A stretch of 64,000 nucleotides of DNA from Moraxella boevrei DSM 14165 (lineage in GTDB: Bacteria > Pseudomonadota > Gammaproteobacteria > Pseudomonadales > Moraxellaceae), in contig NZ_KB903771.1 of the NCBI RefSeq assembly GCF_000379845.1, positions 119,532 through 183,531 of the forward strand, read 5' to 3'. The notes under the pieces were generated by a model. It saw nothing but the letters and a program-made list of their open reading frames with translations. It was not told the DNA's origin and searched no databases. A program made the translations under genes and the position numbers. The first letter of the stretch is position 1. Every line of letters starts with the position of its first letter. Shown piece after piece: positions 26,809 through 36,190 of the stretch.

Positions 26809-29145
26809 ATGTTTTTGTTTAACAAAATCCGCTTATCAACCACCGCCAATCAGCGAACAAGCCTTTCTAATCAAAGCCCCATTTATCGGCAAGCGGTGGC
26901 ATTAGCCGTGGTTTGGCTGATATTATTGGCAGGATTTTTGTTGGCAAATTATCCCGATCAAAGCAAATTACAGCGTTATGCTTTAGAATTATCCAGTTTT
27001 ACGGATAATATTGTTAAACCAGACTTATTAAAAAAGCATTGTGGTGATAATGTTAATCAGCTTATTTATGAGCATCGGCATGACAGTCAACTTGGTCTAG
27101 AGCAAGCCTGCCAAAACTTAAGCCATACCCAAAATCAACTCAAAACCGAAAGTATTCAACAACTAAAACAACTCCAGTCCCAGTTAGCAACCACTTGGCA
27201 ACACCAACGCCGTGAACAACGCCAAACCGATCTTGTTCGTAACGAAACAGGGATTGAGCTTGGTAGGGATTACGTCAATAGCCGTCAAACGTGGTTACAT
27301 TTAAATAAAAACGGACAACTTGATAGTATTAATCAACTATTCTCGGTAAAAACCGATAATTTTAGCCCAGCCTTACAACAAAGTTGGGCATTGTCGCTGA
27401 TGGCAGTGGCAGACGGCAATCGGCGGTTTTTGTATAGCCAATTATTTGCCAGCCAACCCACTCTTGCCAAACTTTTAAACCAAACTGCTAGCGATGTGGC
27501 GTTGGTATACGAAGCCAATCGCAATCAACAAAAAGCCCTGCAAGCCAATCAACTATTGGCAACCTTTGGTACAATCAATCAGCTTGGTATGTTACCACAA
27601 CTTTTTATCTGGTCGTGGGTGGCGTTTGTTTTATTGGCATTACCGACATGGTTAACACCAAAACGCTCATTTTTTGCGGTGGGTAATAGCCATTCTGCTA
27701 CTTTGCAAAATGCGGATATCACAAGCCTAATCACTCACCCAGTCAGCCAAATCGCATGGGCAAGTATCGCATGGGGTGCGGTGATGGTCTTTGTCAGTCA
27801 TGGGCTGATTTTACCGATAAAAGTCGGCTTGATGCTGGCGTGTGGTGGGCTTTTATGGGGATTACTTTGTGTATTTTCGCCGTTAAAATCGCTGTTAATA
27901 CGTTATCCTGATAACCGAGAAATTCTGACATCGGCGTGGATTTATCCGTTATTTGTCGGTATTTCGGTATTTGGTTTGTTGATTTTGTTTGATTTAAGTA
28001 CTCGCAGTTATTTGCCGTTACGTTATATTTTCTTAAATCATTTTAAAGATTTATTTTGGTGTTTTGTGTTTATCAGTTTGGCACGTCCTTTTGCCATGCT
28101 GTTTGGTGCGTTGGTCAAAAAATTGGTCATCGGTAATCTGTTACACTTTTTTTGGGCAAATGCAAAAAGTCAACAACGTTTAGCAAAAATATGGTTAGCA
28201 CTGTTAAGCGTTGGTTTTTTGGCAGTGGCGGTGTGGATGAAAAGCGACCCTGCCAAAGTCGCTGAATGGGCAAAATTGTGGTTATTGGTATTTTTAGCGG
28301 TGTTTTTGGCAATCAATCAACGCCGACTTTTGCAACAGTTGCTATTTTCACCCAAAAAAATTCGGCAAAAACCAAAAATGCCGTTGCTATTGCTGTTTTC
28401 GCTGTTGGTACCGATGCTAGCTTTGTTTATCGCTGATGAAAAAGGCACGATTTTGGTGTTATTGTTTGTCATGACGTTTTTATTGGGTGTGGCATTGTCC
28501 AACAAAATTTTTCAAATGGGGGGACGTGGGGCATGGCTTGGTGTCTTGTCAAGTACGGCTATTTTGTTGATTTTGTTAATGATTTTGGTAAACTTGAGTG
28601 GCTTTAATGACCGTACCGCCGAACGGGTCAGTGCGTGGATAAATCCCTTTATCGCGACCAATGACCAAATGGCGATTTTACATTGGTTTCGTCAAAGCAT
28701 TCCAAACTTTGGTTATGGTTTCGGTGATATTCCGTGGTGTGGCTACCAGTTGACAGGTTGCCAAGGCGTGCCGATGCAAATGCAGAGTGATTATACGGTA
28801 ACATCGGTAATGGCAGTCGTGGGAGTATTTCCTGCGGTGGGGCTGTTAGCGGTGTATGTGGCGTGGCTGTTGGCAGTGGCTTTTGGACAGTTGGCATACG
28901 CCAATGAACAGATGAAAACTCGCTTGTTAACCAGTCATTATTTTTTGTTAAGTTGGGTGGTATTGGTGTGGGTAGTGGTAACGTTATTTCAAGCCTTAGT
29001 CACCATTTCAGGCAATTTGGGAATGTTGCCATTAACAGGCGTTACCTTGCCTTTTGTCAGTTATGGCACCAGTAATTTGTGGTTAAACACCTTAATGTTA
29101 AGTTTGGCATTATATCAGCCAAAATTGGTATTAAACCCCGATTAA
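26809..29145 (+). CDS. Non-canonical SEDS (FtsW/RodA/SpoVE) glycosyltransferase-like protein
   Basis: A 778-residue polytopic membrane protein. Residues about 31-50 are a first helix. Residues 50-255 form an extracytoplasmic, Gln-rich helical domain absent from FtsW and RodA (370-420 residues). From 256 on lie about ten helices of the SEDS core. The conserved periplasmic aspartate region reads MQSDYTVTSVMAVVG, with D661 at the position of the catalytic Asp. The terminal signature is SGNLGMLPLTGVTLPFVSYGTSNLW, a clear FtsW/RodA motif. SEDS proteins polymerise peptidoglycan from lipid II and pair with a class B PBP, and such a gene follows 37 bp downstream. It is not the housekeeping FtsW or RodA, judging by size and context. 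Confidence 0.87.
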   Translation: MFLFNKIRLSTTANQRTSLSNQSPIYRQAVALAVVWLILLAGFLLANYPDQSKLQRYALELSSFTDNIVKPDLLKKHCGDNVNQLIYEHRHDSQLGLEQACQNLSHTQNQLKTESIQQLKQLQSQLATTWQHQRREQRQTDLVRNETGIELGRDYVNSRQTWLHLNKNGQLDSINQLFSVKTDNFSPALQQSWALSLMAVADGNRRFLYSQLFASQPTLAKLLNQTASDVALVYEANRNQQKALQANQLLATFGTINQLGMLPQLFIWSWVAFVLLALPTWLTPKRSFFAVGNSHSATLQNADITSLITHPVSQIAWASIAWGAVMVFVSHGLILPIKVGLMLACGGLLWGLLCVFSPLKSLLIRYPDNREILTSAWIYPLFVGISVFGLLILFDLSTRSYLPLRYIFLNHFKDLFWCFVFISLARPFAMLFGALVKKLVIGNLLHFFWANAKSQQRLAKIWLALLSVGFLAVAVWMKSDPAKVAEWAKLWLLVFLAVFLAINQRRLLQQLLFSPKKIRQKPKMPLLLLFSLLVPMLALFIADEKGTILVLLFVMTFLLGVALSNKIFQMGGRGAWLGVLSSTAILLILLMILVNLSGFNDRTAERVSAWINPFIATNDQMAILHWFRQSIPNFGYGFGDIPWCGYQLTGCQGVPMQMQSDYTVTSVMAVVGVFPAVGLLAVYVAWLLAVAFGQLAYANEQMKTRLLTSHYFLLSWVVLVWVVVTLFQALVTISGNLGMLPLTGVTLPFVSYGTSNLWLNTLMLSLALYQPKLVLNPD

Positions 29146-29182
29146 TAAATGGTAAATGGCAAATCATAAAACAGGATAAAGT

Positions 29183-31801
29183 ATGCAAAATCATCAGCCC
29201 AATCAACATTTTCGCCTAAGTCAAACCTTGTACCGTACCATTTTAACCAATTTACAGATTATCTTAACGGTATTTTTAATGGGTATTATTATTTGGCTTG
29301 GTTGGTATTTGTTACCGATGACTGCCAGTAACAATACTTATAATGCCGAAAACTACGAAAACGCCCTAAATATCGTGGTACAAAATGTGGTGTTTGCCAA
29401 AGATGCCAATCCAATCAGTTCAACCACAGATGTAACCAATGATAAATCCAATCAATTTTTGGCGAACTGTGCCTTTGTTAAACCCAAAAATCAAGCCCGT
29501 TATCAAGCATCAATTGAGCAAATTAATCAAAAACTTAGCCAGCTTTTTCAACAAAAACAACTGGCAAATCATTATGCGATTCATGTCAATGCTTTGTGGC
29601 AAAAAGCCTGTGAACAACAAATTAGCGAAAAAGCCATGGCATTTGCCCTAAAAAAATTGGATAGCCCACAAAACTTACAAAGCCTACAATGGCTAGAACA
29701 AATGCCCAATCGTAACAACCGCCGTGATACCAGTTTGGCACGTTTGCCGAATAATTGGCTCACACAAACTAATCCGTGGTATGGTTTATCAGGTTGTGTG
29801 TATTTAAAAACCAACAAAACTGCGGATAATCAGACGGGTTTTGTCTATATAGATACCTATGCCAATCATGAAGATAATATTAACAAAGGTTTAATGCAAC
29901 TTTGCAATCATCCCGAGCTTGTGCCAATGTCGGTAAAAAATAATCCCATTAATCAACCGCTGATTGCCAATCACAGTCAAAATCCGTTTGTCAATATTAT
30001 CAATTCACAAACATGGCTAAACGCCTTACAACAACGCCAAACTGATAAACCTGAACAGCTTATTCCACCGAGTATTGACGGACAAATTGCCTTGCCACAA
30101 AATTTAAGCATGATGTATCGTGGGCTTGCCAATATCCATGCTCAGTATTTTGACAAACAATTATTGGACGCTTACCAAAATTATCAGCAAAAATACGATA
30201 CGAGAAATTGGTGGCAAAGACTCACCGCACCACCCATTAATAGCATTGAAATAGACGGTGCAGATATCAAAATTGGCTATAATATGCAGTTAACCTTTGA
30301 GCCAACCGTGCAAACCCATGCCCAAAATATCGCTGATTGTATGACCAATAGCCCCAATGTAAGCATTGATTGTGGGCAGATTTTATCCAAAAATTTGCAA
30401 CAACAAGCCAATCAAATGTACGAGAACGCCTTGGTGCGTAGTATTGGCATTGCGGTGATTGATGTCAAAACCCAAGGCATATTAGCATTGGCAAGCAGTG
30501 AATCAAGCTGTTATCGGCAGGATAATGGTGACACACGCATTGGTGCAAAAGGTTGTCCAACCCTTTGGCAAAAAGACTGGAGCAAACAGGCATTAAATAA
30601 TCATGCTTTGTACCAAACAGTTTACCCCGGCTCTATCGTCAAAACCGTGCAAGCACTTGGGCTAGTGCGTGCCAATCCACGCCTAAAAAATCAAAACTCC
30701 ACCGAATTTAACTATTTAAAACAAGTCATGGCAAGCTCATCAACCGAACGTGTGGCAAATTTTTTGTTTTGTGAAAAAACTACTAGCAATATGACGTTGG
30801 CACGGGATAACAATGGGATTTGTCAAGGTATTCCTGCCTTTAAAAAAGCCAGTGATGACATGGGCTGGAGTGCCAATTGTTTGGAAAACTCACCGCATTG
30901 TGGCTTTAAAGATTTATTATTTGGCAAAAATTTTAATAGCGACCCCATGCTTCAAAGTCGTTATTTTAGCGGAATATTATTGACCGATAGTAACCAAGAT
31001 TATACCGCCAAACAGTTGCAATTTAGCCAAAAAAACGTACAAAGCTGTATTCGTGGCAATGGTGGGCGAATGACGGGGGCTTGCCGACAAGGGGGCGATA
31101 CCCTAAATGCGGTGATGAACCAAGTATTTGGGGCAGGCAATGCCAAAACATCGGTACTTGGGGCAAGTGATATGTTTGCTAATTTACTCATTGCAGATAA
31201 TGGTGACAAACAGCGTCGTGGCGTGCATATCATTGATGATTTGTGGGGGGTGCATCAAATTCCACTCCGCCCAAAAGCGTGGCGTGGTGATGCCCCATCA
31301 GCTGAAGTTGACAATCTAGGGCGACTGCCTGTACGGATTAGCCAATCCGACGCTCGAGCCACATTAGGACTGCTATCAGGCACGTTATTATCAGGGACAG
31401 GGCTAAGCGGTCGCAATGGCACAGCATATACAGCCTGTACACAGGCGATTGACAACTGTGCATGGACGGCAGGCGTTATCGTGGGCAAAACAGGCACGCC
31501 GGGGTTTAATTTTCCAATCAGCAAAAACGGTAAAACCAATTATACCCCACGAGTTACCACCCAAATGGTAGCAAATGCCTGTCATCGTGCGGACGGTAAA
31601 GTTAACGCCAATATTTGCCATACGAGACCTTATAAGTGGTTTGTGTATGGGTTAAAAGACAAAAATGGCAAATGGGATAAAGCGGTGGCGGTACTCGTAG
31701 AGCGGAATTTTAACCAAAAGACAGGTGTGGTTGACGACCCAACGGACGGCATTAACCGAGCGGTACAAGCAGGTGTCGTGTTGGCAAAACAACTTTATTA
31801 A
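29183..31801 (+). CDS. Penicillin-binding transpeptidase domain protein, partner of the SEDS protein
   Basis: An 872-residue protein with one N-terminal membrane helix (residues about 15-40), a long extracytoplasmic Gln/Asn-rich region to about 400, and a transpeptidase domain. The active-site SxxK is S484-I-V-K in YPGSIVKTV. The KTG motif is K769-T-G in VGKTGTPGF. Between them the SxN motif is degenerate, perhaps SST in MASSSTERVANF. Many cysteines in the domain (SCYR, KGCP, FCEK, NCLENSPHCGFK) suggest disulfides. No glycosyltransferase 51 domain is seen, so it is class B-like and depends on the SEDS protein for glycan synthesis. It lies 37 bp after that gene. It is far longer than PBP2 (encoded at 53.7 kb). 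Confidence 0.85.
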   Translation: MQNHQPNQHFRLSQTLYRTILTNLQIILTVFLMGIIIWLGWYLLPMTASNNTYNAENYENALNIVVQNVVFAKDANPISSTTDVTNDKSNQFLANCAFVKPKNQARYQASIEQINQKLSQLFQQKQLANHYAIHVNALWQKACEQQISEKAMAFALKKLDSPQNLQSLQWLEQMPNRNNRRDTSLARLPNNWLTQTNPWYGLSGCVYLKTNKTADNQTGFVYIDTYANHEDNINKGLMQLCNHPELVPMSVKNNPINQPLIANHSQNPFVNIINSQTWLNALQQRQTDKPEQLIPPSIDGQIALPQNLSMMYRGLANIHAQYFDKQLLDAYQNYQQKYDTRNWWQRLTAPPINSIEIDGADIKIGYNMQLTFEPTVQTHAQNIADCMTNSPNVSIDCGQILSKNLQQQANQMYENALVRSIGIAVIDVKTQGILALASSESSCYRQDNGDTRIGAKGCPTLWQKDWSKQALNNHALYQTVYPGSIVKTVQALGLVRANPRLKNQNSTEFNYLKQVMASSSTERVANFLFCEKTTSNMTLARDNNGICQGIPAFKKASDDMGWSANCLENSPHCGFKDLLFGKNFNSDPMLQSRYFSGILLTDSNQDYTAKQLQFSQKNVQSCIRGNGGRMTGACRQGGDTLNAVMNQVFGAGNAKTSVLGASDMFANLLIADNGDKQRRGVHIIDDLWGVHQIPLRPKAWRGDAPSAEVDNLGRLPVRISQSDARATLGLLSGTLLSGTGLSGRNGTAYTACTQAIDNCAWTAGVIVGKTGTPGFNFPISKNGKTNYTPRVTTQMVANACHRADGKVNANICHTRPYKWFVYGLKDKNGKWDKAVAVLVERNFNQKTGVVDDPTDGINRAVQAGVVLAKQLY

Positions 31802-31826
31802 TAAGTTATATTAAACGAACCTATCA

Positions 31827-31851
31827 AGTGGGTTGACTTCCCTAACCCACT
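31827..31851 (+). terminator. Hairpin after the SEDS/PBP cluster, possible terminator
   Basis: AGTGGGTT and AACCCACT form a perfect 8-bp stem with a 9-nt loop, 26 bp after the PBP stop. The sequence that follows is AT-rich but without a solid T-run, so termination would be weak. Confidence 0.5.
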
Positions 31852-31974
31852 AAATTGTAATATTTTATTGATTAATTTGATTAACCGACATAAAAAGCTC
31901 AAGATTTTTCATTATCAAAAAACCACCAAATTATGTTAAAATAATCAATTATTTATTCTAATTTGGCAAATTTT

Positions 31975-34239
31975 ATGACAAATACTTCTCAACAAAAATC
32001 TATTTTTCCTATCATCATTACCTGTGCAGACGGTTTAGAACAACCGCTTAAGACCGAATTACAAAATCTTGACATCACTGCCGACATCAAACAAACAGGG
32101 CGACTTTCTGCGGATTTGACACTTAGCCAAATTTACCAAATCTGCCTATGGTCAAGGGTGGCGTCTCGTGTGTTATTACCACTTGGCAAAAAAAATATCA
32201 ACACCGAATACGACATTGCCGAACAACTGTACACTTTTGCCAAAAGTATCGCTTGGACAAAGGTTTTTGATGTGAAACAAACCTTTGCCATTCGCCTAAG
32301 CCTTGACAAAAGGGTGCAAGCCAACCAACAATTTGCTATGCTCCGTGTCAAAGATGCGATTGCCGACCAATTTAACGAAAAACTTGGCACTCGCCCAAAT
32401 GTGGACAAAAATCCAGATTTTCACATTTTTGCGACCGTCAATGACAAACAAGCGGAAATTTATCTTGATTTATCAGGGACTTCTTTGCACAGACGTGGCT
32501 ACCGTGTGGCAATGACCGATGCACCACTCAAGGAGAATTTGGCATCTGCCTTGTTATATAGCGTGGATTTTCATCGTACCGATTATGATGTATTGATTGA
32601 TCCGATGTGCGGTTCTGGGACTTTGCTCATTGAAGCCTTGTTAATGAAAGCCGATTATGCTGTTGGCTTGGATAAAGCGGACAATCAATTCGGTTTTTAT
32701 GGGTGGCAACATCACGATGATGAACTTTGGCAAAGTCTGATTGCCGATGCAACGCAACGTTTTCATAGCCAACTTGAACGTATGAGCCAAGGTAAAATGC
32801 CTGCGGTATTCGGTTTTGATATGGATGCAAAAGCCGTGCGAGCCACACATAAAAACCTGATGGCATCAGGGCTGACACCAATTATCAACAAAATTACTTT
32901 GCAACAACGCTCGCTTGCCACGCTAAATTTGGCATTGAAGAAGCAAGTCAATGGCTGGCAACAACCGCTGATTATCACCAATCCACCCTATGGCGAGCGT
33001 TTGGGCGAAGAAGAGCTGATTAAACCGCTATATCAAGGGTTTGGCAAGCGGTTACAACAGCTATTTGCCAATAGTACCGCCCCTGTAATACTGGGCGTGT
33101 TGGCGTCCAAAGTAGAGCAAGCCGATACCTTGCCGATTGTTGAACCAAAAACGTTGCGTTGTCACAATGGGGCGATTACTGTGTATTTTAGACAAGGTTT
33201 ACTCAATAAAACATCAGAGAAATCACTGATTGAACGCTTTGAAAAACGTGAAATTCAAGTAGAAGAAGGTCAGGACTTCATCAATCGTTTGCAAAAAAAC
33301 TTGGGTAATTTAAAAAAATTAGCCAAAAAACAACAGGTTACTAACCTGCGTGTGTATGATGCCGATTTGCCTGATTTTAAAGTAGCGGTGGATATTTATG
33401 GTAATTTTGTCCATGTGCAAGAATATTTTGCCCCAAAATCCATTCCACCTGAAACTGCCAAAAAACGCTTTAATCTAGCCTTACACGGTATCCGAGAAGT
33501 GTTGCAAGCCAATCGTGAACAAGTGTTTATCAAAACTCGAGCCAAACAATCGGGCAACGAACAATACGAGAAAAAAGGTAACATTGGCAAGTTTTATGTG
33601 GTCAGCGAGCCGACCGCTCACAACCAACAAGCGTTATTTTTCACCAATTTTACCGATTATTTGGACACAGGCTTGTTCCTTGACCACCGCAGTATGCGAA
33701 AAATTATCGCTGAAAATGCACGTGGTAAAAACGTGTTAAACCTGTTTGCTTATACCTGTACGGCGAGCGTTCATGCAGGTCTGGGCGGTGCAAAATCGGT
33801 AACGAGCGTAGATTTGTCGCAAAATTATTTGGATTGGGGACGTAAAAATTTTTCGTTAAATGGTTTACCAGAGTTGCCAAATTATCAATTTATCGCTCAC
33901 GATGTATTTGACTGGATTAAACAAAATACCGAGCAATATGACGTGATTTTTATTGATCCACCGACTTTTTCCAATTCCAAAAAGTTTCACGGTACGTTTG
34001 ACGTTCAGCGAGACCACGTCGCCTTGATTAACCGAGCGATGAACCGCTTGACGACTGACGGGGTGCTGTATTTTTCTAATAATTTTACCAAATTTGAATT
34101 GGACAAACAGATAAGCGAGCGATATTCAGTGGTGGAGATAACGGCTCAAACTATCGGTTTTGATTATGACCTTAAAAAGCCCATTCATCAATCTTGGGCA
34201 ATTTATCATAAACAAATCAACAAAAATGCGGTAAAATAA
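31975..34239 (+). CDS. rlmL: Bifunctional 23S rRNA methyltransferase RlmK/RlmL
   Basis: A 754-residue fusion enzyme. It methylates 23S rRNA at m2G2445 (RlmL half) and m7G2069 (RlmK half). A THUMP domain at about 50-155 precedes the RlmL methyltransferase with VLIDPMCGSGTLLIEALL and the catalytic NPPYGERLG. The RlmK half from about 440 has NLFAYTCTASVHAGLGGAKSVTSVDLS and IDPPTFSNSKK. I start at the ATG at 31975; the longer frame begins at a TTG four codons earlier. Length is a little above E. coli RlmKL (702). It has no close partner genes. Confidence 0.95.
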   Translation: MTNTSQQKSIFPIIITCADGLEQPLKTELQNLDITADIKQTGRLSADLTLSQIYQICLWSRVASRVLLPLGKKNINTEYDIAEQLYTFAKSIAWTKVFDVKQTFAIRLSLDKRVQANQQFAMLRVKDAIADQFNEKLGTRPNVDKNPDFHIFATVNDKQAEIYLDLSGTSLHRRGYRVAMTDAPLKENLASALLYSVDFHRTDYDVLIDPMCGSGTLLIEALLMKADYAVGLDKADNQFGFYGWQHHDDELWQSLIADATQRFHSQLERMSQGKMPAVFGFDMDAKAVRATHKNLMASGLTPIINKITLQQRSLATLNLALKKQVNGWQQPLIITNPPYGERLGEEELIKPLYQGFGKRLQQLFANSTAPVILGVLASKVEQADTLPIVEPKTLRCHNGAITVYFRQGLLNKTSEKSLIERFEKREIQVEEGQDFINRLQKNLGNLKKLAKKQQVTNLRVYDADLPDFKVAVDIYGNFVHVQEYFAPKSIPPETAKKRFNLALHGIREVLQANREQVFIKTRAKQSGNEQYEKKGNIGKFYVVSEPTAHNQQALFFTNFTDYLDTGLFLDHRSMRKIIAENARGKNVLNLFAYTCTASVHAGLGGAKSVTSVDLSQNYLDWGRKNFSLNGLPELPNYQFIAHDVFDWIKQNTEQYDVIFIDPPTFSNSKKFHGTFDVQRDHVALINRAMNRLTTDGVLYFSNNFTKFELDKQISERYSVVEITAQTIGFDYDLKKPIHQSWAIYHKQINKNAVK

Positions 34240-34272
34240 GCGTAAATCCAGTTGGTTTATAAGGAATTCGGT

Positions 34273-34761
34273 ATGAATTTGATTGATGTGTTGACCCAAA
34301 GTCATAAAAATATCCGTGAGTTGGGTGAAAAATTGGCAAATAGTACAGAGTCAACAGAGCAATTAGCATTGTTTAACGAACTTTGGCAACAGTTTTTTTC
34401 TCATGAACATGCCGAAGAGCAAATCGCCTTTCAATTAATGGCAAAAAAAGATATTAAAAATGAGCAATTTACTGATAAAGCGTTAAAATATGCGGTGGAT
34501 GAGCATCATTATTTTGAGCAATTTGTGGAAAATATTGCGTTATTGCCACACGATAACCCACAGCGTTATAAGTTAATGCAAGAGTTGGTGTTGCAGTTAG
34601 ATAGCCACATGAAGCATGAAGAAGCGTACATTTTTCCACGCCTGAATGACCAACTCAATGCCGAACAAAATGAACGACTGGTTGGTGAATATTTGCAAGC
34701 GTTAAGTCATTTTAAGGCGAAAAAGATAGGTTATGATAAGCGTTGTTACAAATTTAGTTGA
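34273..34761 (+). CDS. Hemerythrin-domain protein
   Basis: A 162-residue four-helix protein with the hemerythrin di-iron ligand pattern: H in LTQSHKNIREL, HEHAEEQ in the second helix, DEHHYFEQF in the third and SHMKHEEAYIFPRL in the fourth. Such cytosolic proteins bind a non-heme di-iron centre and are implicated in oxygen, nitric oxide or iron handling. I start at the ATG at 34273 because it has an AAGGAA ribosome binding site; the longer frame begins at TTG. It lies 33 bp after rlmL on the same strand, so it may be cotranscribed, and converges with rseP. Confidence 0.85.
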   Translation: MNLIDVLTQSHKNIRELGEKLANSTESTEQLALFNELWQQFFSHEHAEEQIAFQLMAKKDIKNEQFTDKALKYAVDEHHYFEQFVENIALLPHDNPQRYKLMQELVLQLDSHMKHEEAYIFPRLNDQLNAEQNERLVGEYLQALSHFKAKKIGYDKRCYKFS

Positions 34762-34825
34762 ATTGGGTGAGTTAGCTTATCACCAGCCCACCCTACCGCT
34801 TATTTAAAAATCTAGCCCTAAAAAT

Positions 34826-36190
34826 CTACAAAAGTCGGCTAATATCATTACTAATCGCTAACAGCATAAATGCCCCCATGAGTATCATGCCGATGTTTAG
34901 CCCTACGATTTGCACTTGTTCGGACAACGGTTTGCCACGGATAAGCTCAATGGTGTAATATACCAAATGCCCACCGTCCAACACAGGAATGGGCAACAAA
35001 TTCATCACCGCAAGGCTTAGGCTAATAATCGCCATAAACGATAGCACCGCTTGCCAGCCCATGTTTACGCTCTGATTGGCGACTTTGGCAATGGTAATCG
35101 GGCCTGAAATATTGTCTAGTCCAATCAATCCTGTTACCATTTTTCCCATAGATTTTACCGTCATCACACTTAAATCATAGGTACGATTTAACGCTTGGTG
35201 CATGGCAGGTAGTGGGGCATACACCACGGTTTTTTTGTACGCGTCAGGGATATGGACTTCGCTACGCTTCACCCCTGCCCCAATTTGCCCGTATTCATGC
35301 CCCATATTGTCTTTGACAACTTGTGGAATGATGTCTAATGTAACGGTTTTATCGGCTCGCAATACGTTAACCGTCAACATTTTTTCAGGATTTTCCCGAA
35401 TAATTTGGCTAAAATTTATCCAATCGCTAATCGGCTGATTATTTACCGACAAAATTTTATCATTTGGTTGCAATCCTTGCCGTTTTGCAGGGCTATTTTC
35501 GCCAATTTCACCAACAATCGGCTTGATATGCGGTTGCCATGGTAAAATCCCTAGACTTTCTAGACTATCCACAGGTTTGCCATCGCTTTTCATAAAGTTA
35601 GTAATCGGTAATTGGTGCGAAAACGTGCCATCGGTATTTTGTACAGTAACTTTAATATTGCCGGTTTCGCCCATTCTGTCTGCCAACGCATAGGTAATCG
35701 CTTGCCATGTGTTCACCGATTTATTGTCAATGGCCGTAATTTCATCGCCGATTTGTAATGTGGCATGACTGGCAGGGCTGTTGGCAACGATAGAGCCAAT
35801 TTTTGTTGATAGTTGTTCGCTAGGTGTCATCAATAACAGCCAATACAAAAAAATGGCAATGATAAAATTCATCATCGGTCCTGCCAATATAATGGCGATT
35901 TTTTTGAGTGGGTGCTGATTGTTAAATGCCAAATGTTTTTCGTGATGAGCAACGTCACTTTCTCGTTCGTCCAACATTTTGACATAACCACCGAGCGGAA
36001 CAGCGGAAATGGCGTAGTTAATGCCTGTTTTTTTGCTTGTCCAATGCAGAAGTTTTGGTCCAAAGCCGATAGAGTAAGTCAAAACTTTGACACCGCACAG
36101 GCGAGCGACGATATAATGTCCCCATTCATGTAAGGCGACTAGCGGCCCTAAAACCAGAATAGCGGATAACACAATTAACAAAAAATTCAT
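34826..36190 (-). CDS. rseP: RIP metalloprotease RseP
   Basis: A 454-residue intramembrane zinc site-2 protease. The HExxH site is H21-E22-W-G-H25 in the first membrane helix. Two PDZ domains lie at about 115-215 and 220-310, with GEIGENSPAKRQGLQPNDKILSVN in the second. The third zinc ligand is in NLLPIPVLDGGHLVYY near 395-410. It cleaves the anti-sigma factor RseA to release sigma E and clears signal peptides. Its ATG overlaps the dxr stop by 4 bp, so the two are translationally coupled. In most gammaproteobacteria bamA follows, but here it does not: the next gene is convergent. Confidence 0.95.
   Translation of the reverse strand: MNFLLIVLSAILVLGPLVALHEWGHYIVARLCGVKVLTYSIGFGPKLLHWTSKKTGINYAISAVPLGGYVKMLDERESDVAHHEKHLAFNNQHPLKKIAIILAGPMMNFIIAIFLYWLLLMTPSEQLSTKIGSIVANSPASHATLQIGDEITAIDNKSVNTWQAITYALADRMGETGNIKVTVQNTDGTFSHQLPITNFMKSDGKPVDSLESLGILPWQPHIKPIVGEIGENSPAKRQGLQPNDKILSVNNQPISDWINFSQIIRENPEKMLTVNVLRADKTVTLDIIPQVVKDNMGHEYGQIGAGVKRSEVHIPDAYKKTVVYAPLPAMHQALNRTYDLSVMTVKSMGKMVTGLIGLDNISGPITIAKVANQSVNMGWQAVLSFMAIISLSLAVMNLLPIPVLDGGHLVYYTIELIRGKPLSEQVQIVGLNIGMILMGAFMLLAISNDISRLL

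Noticed and set aside
34758..34800. Hairpin between the hemerythrin gene and rseP as a terminator
   Set aside because: GGTGA/TCACC forms only a weak stem with no T-run on either strand.
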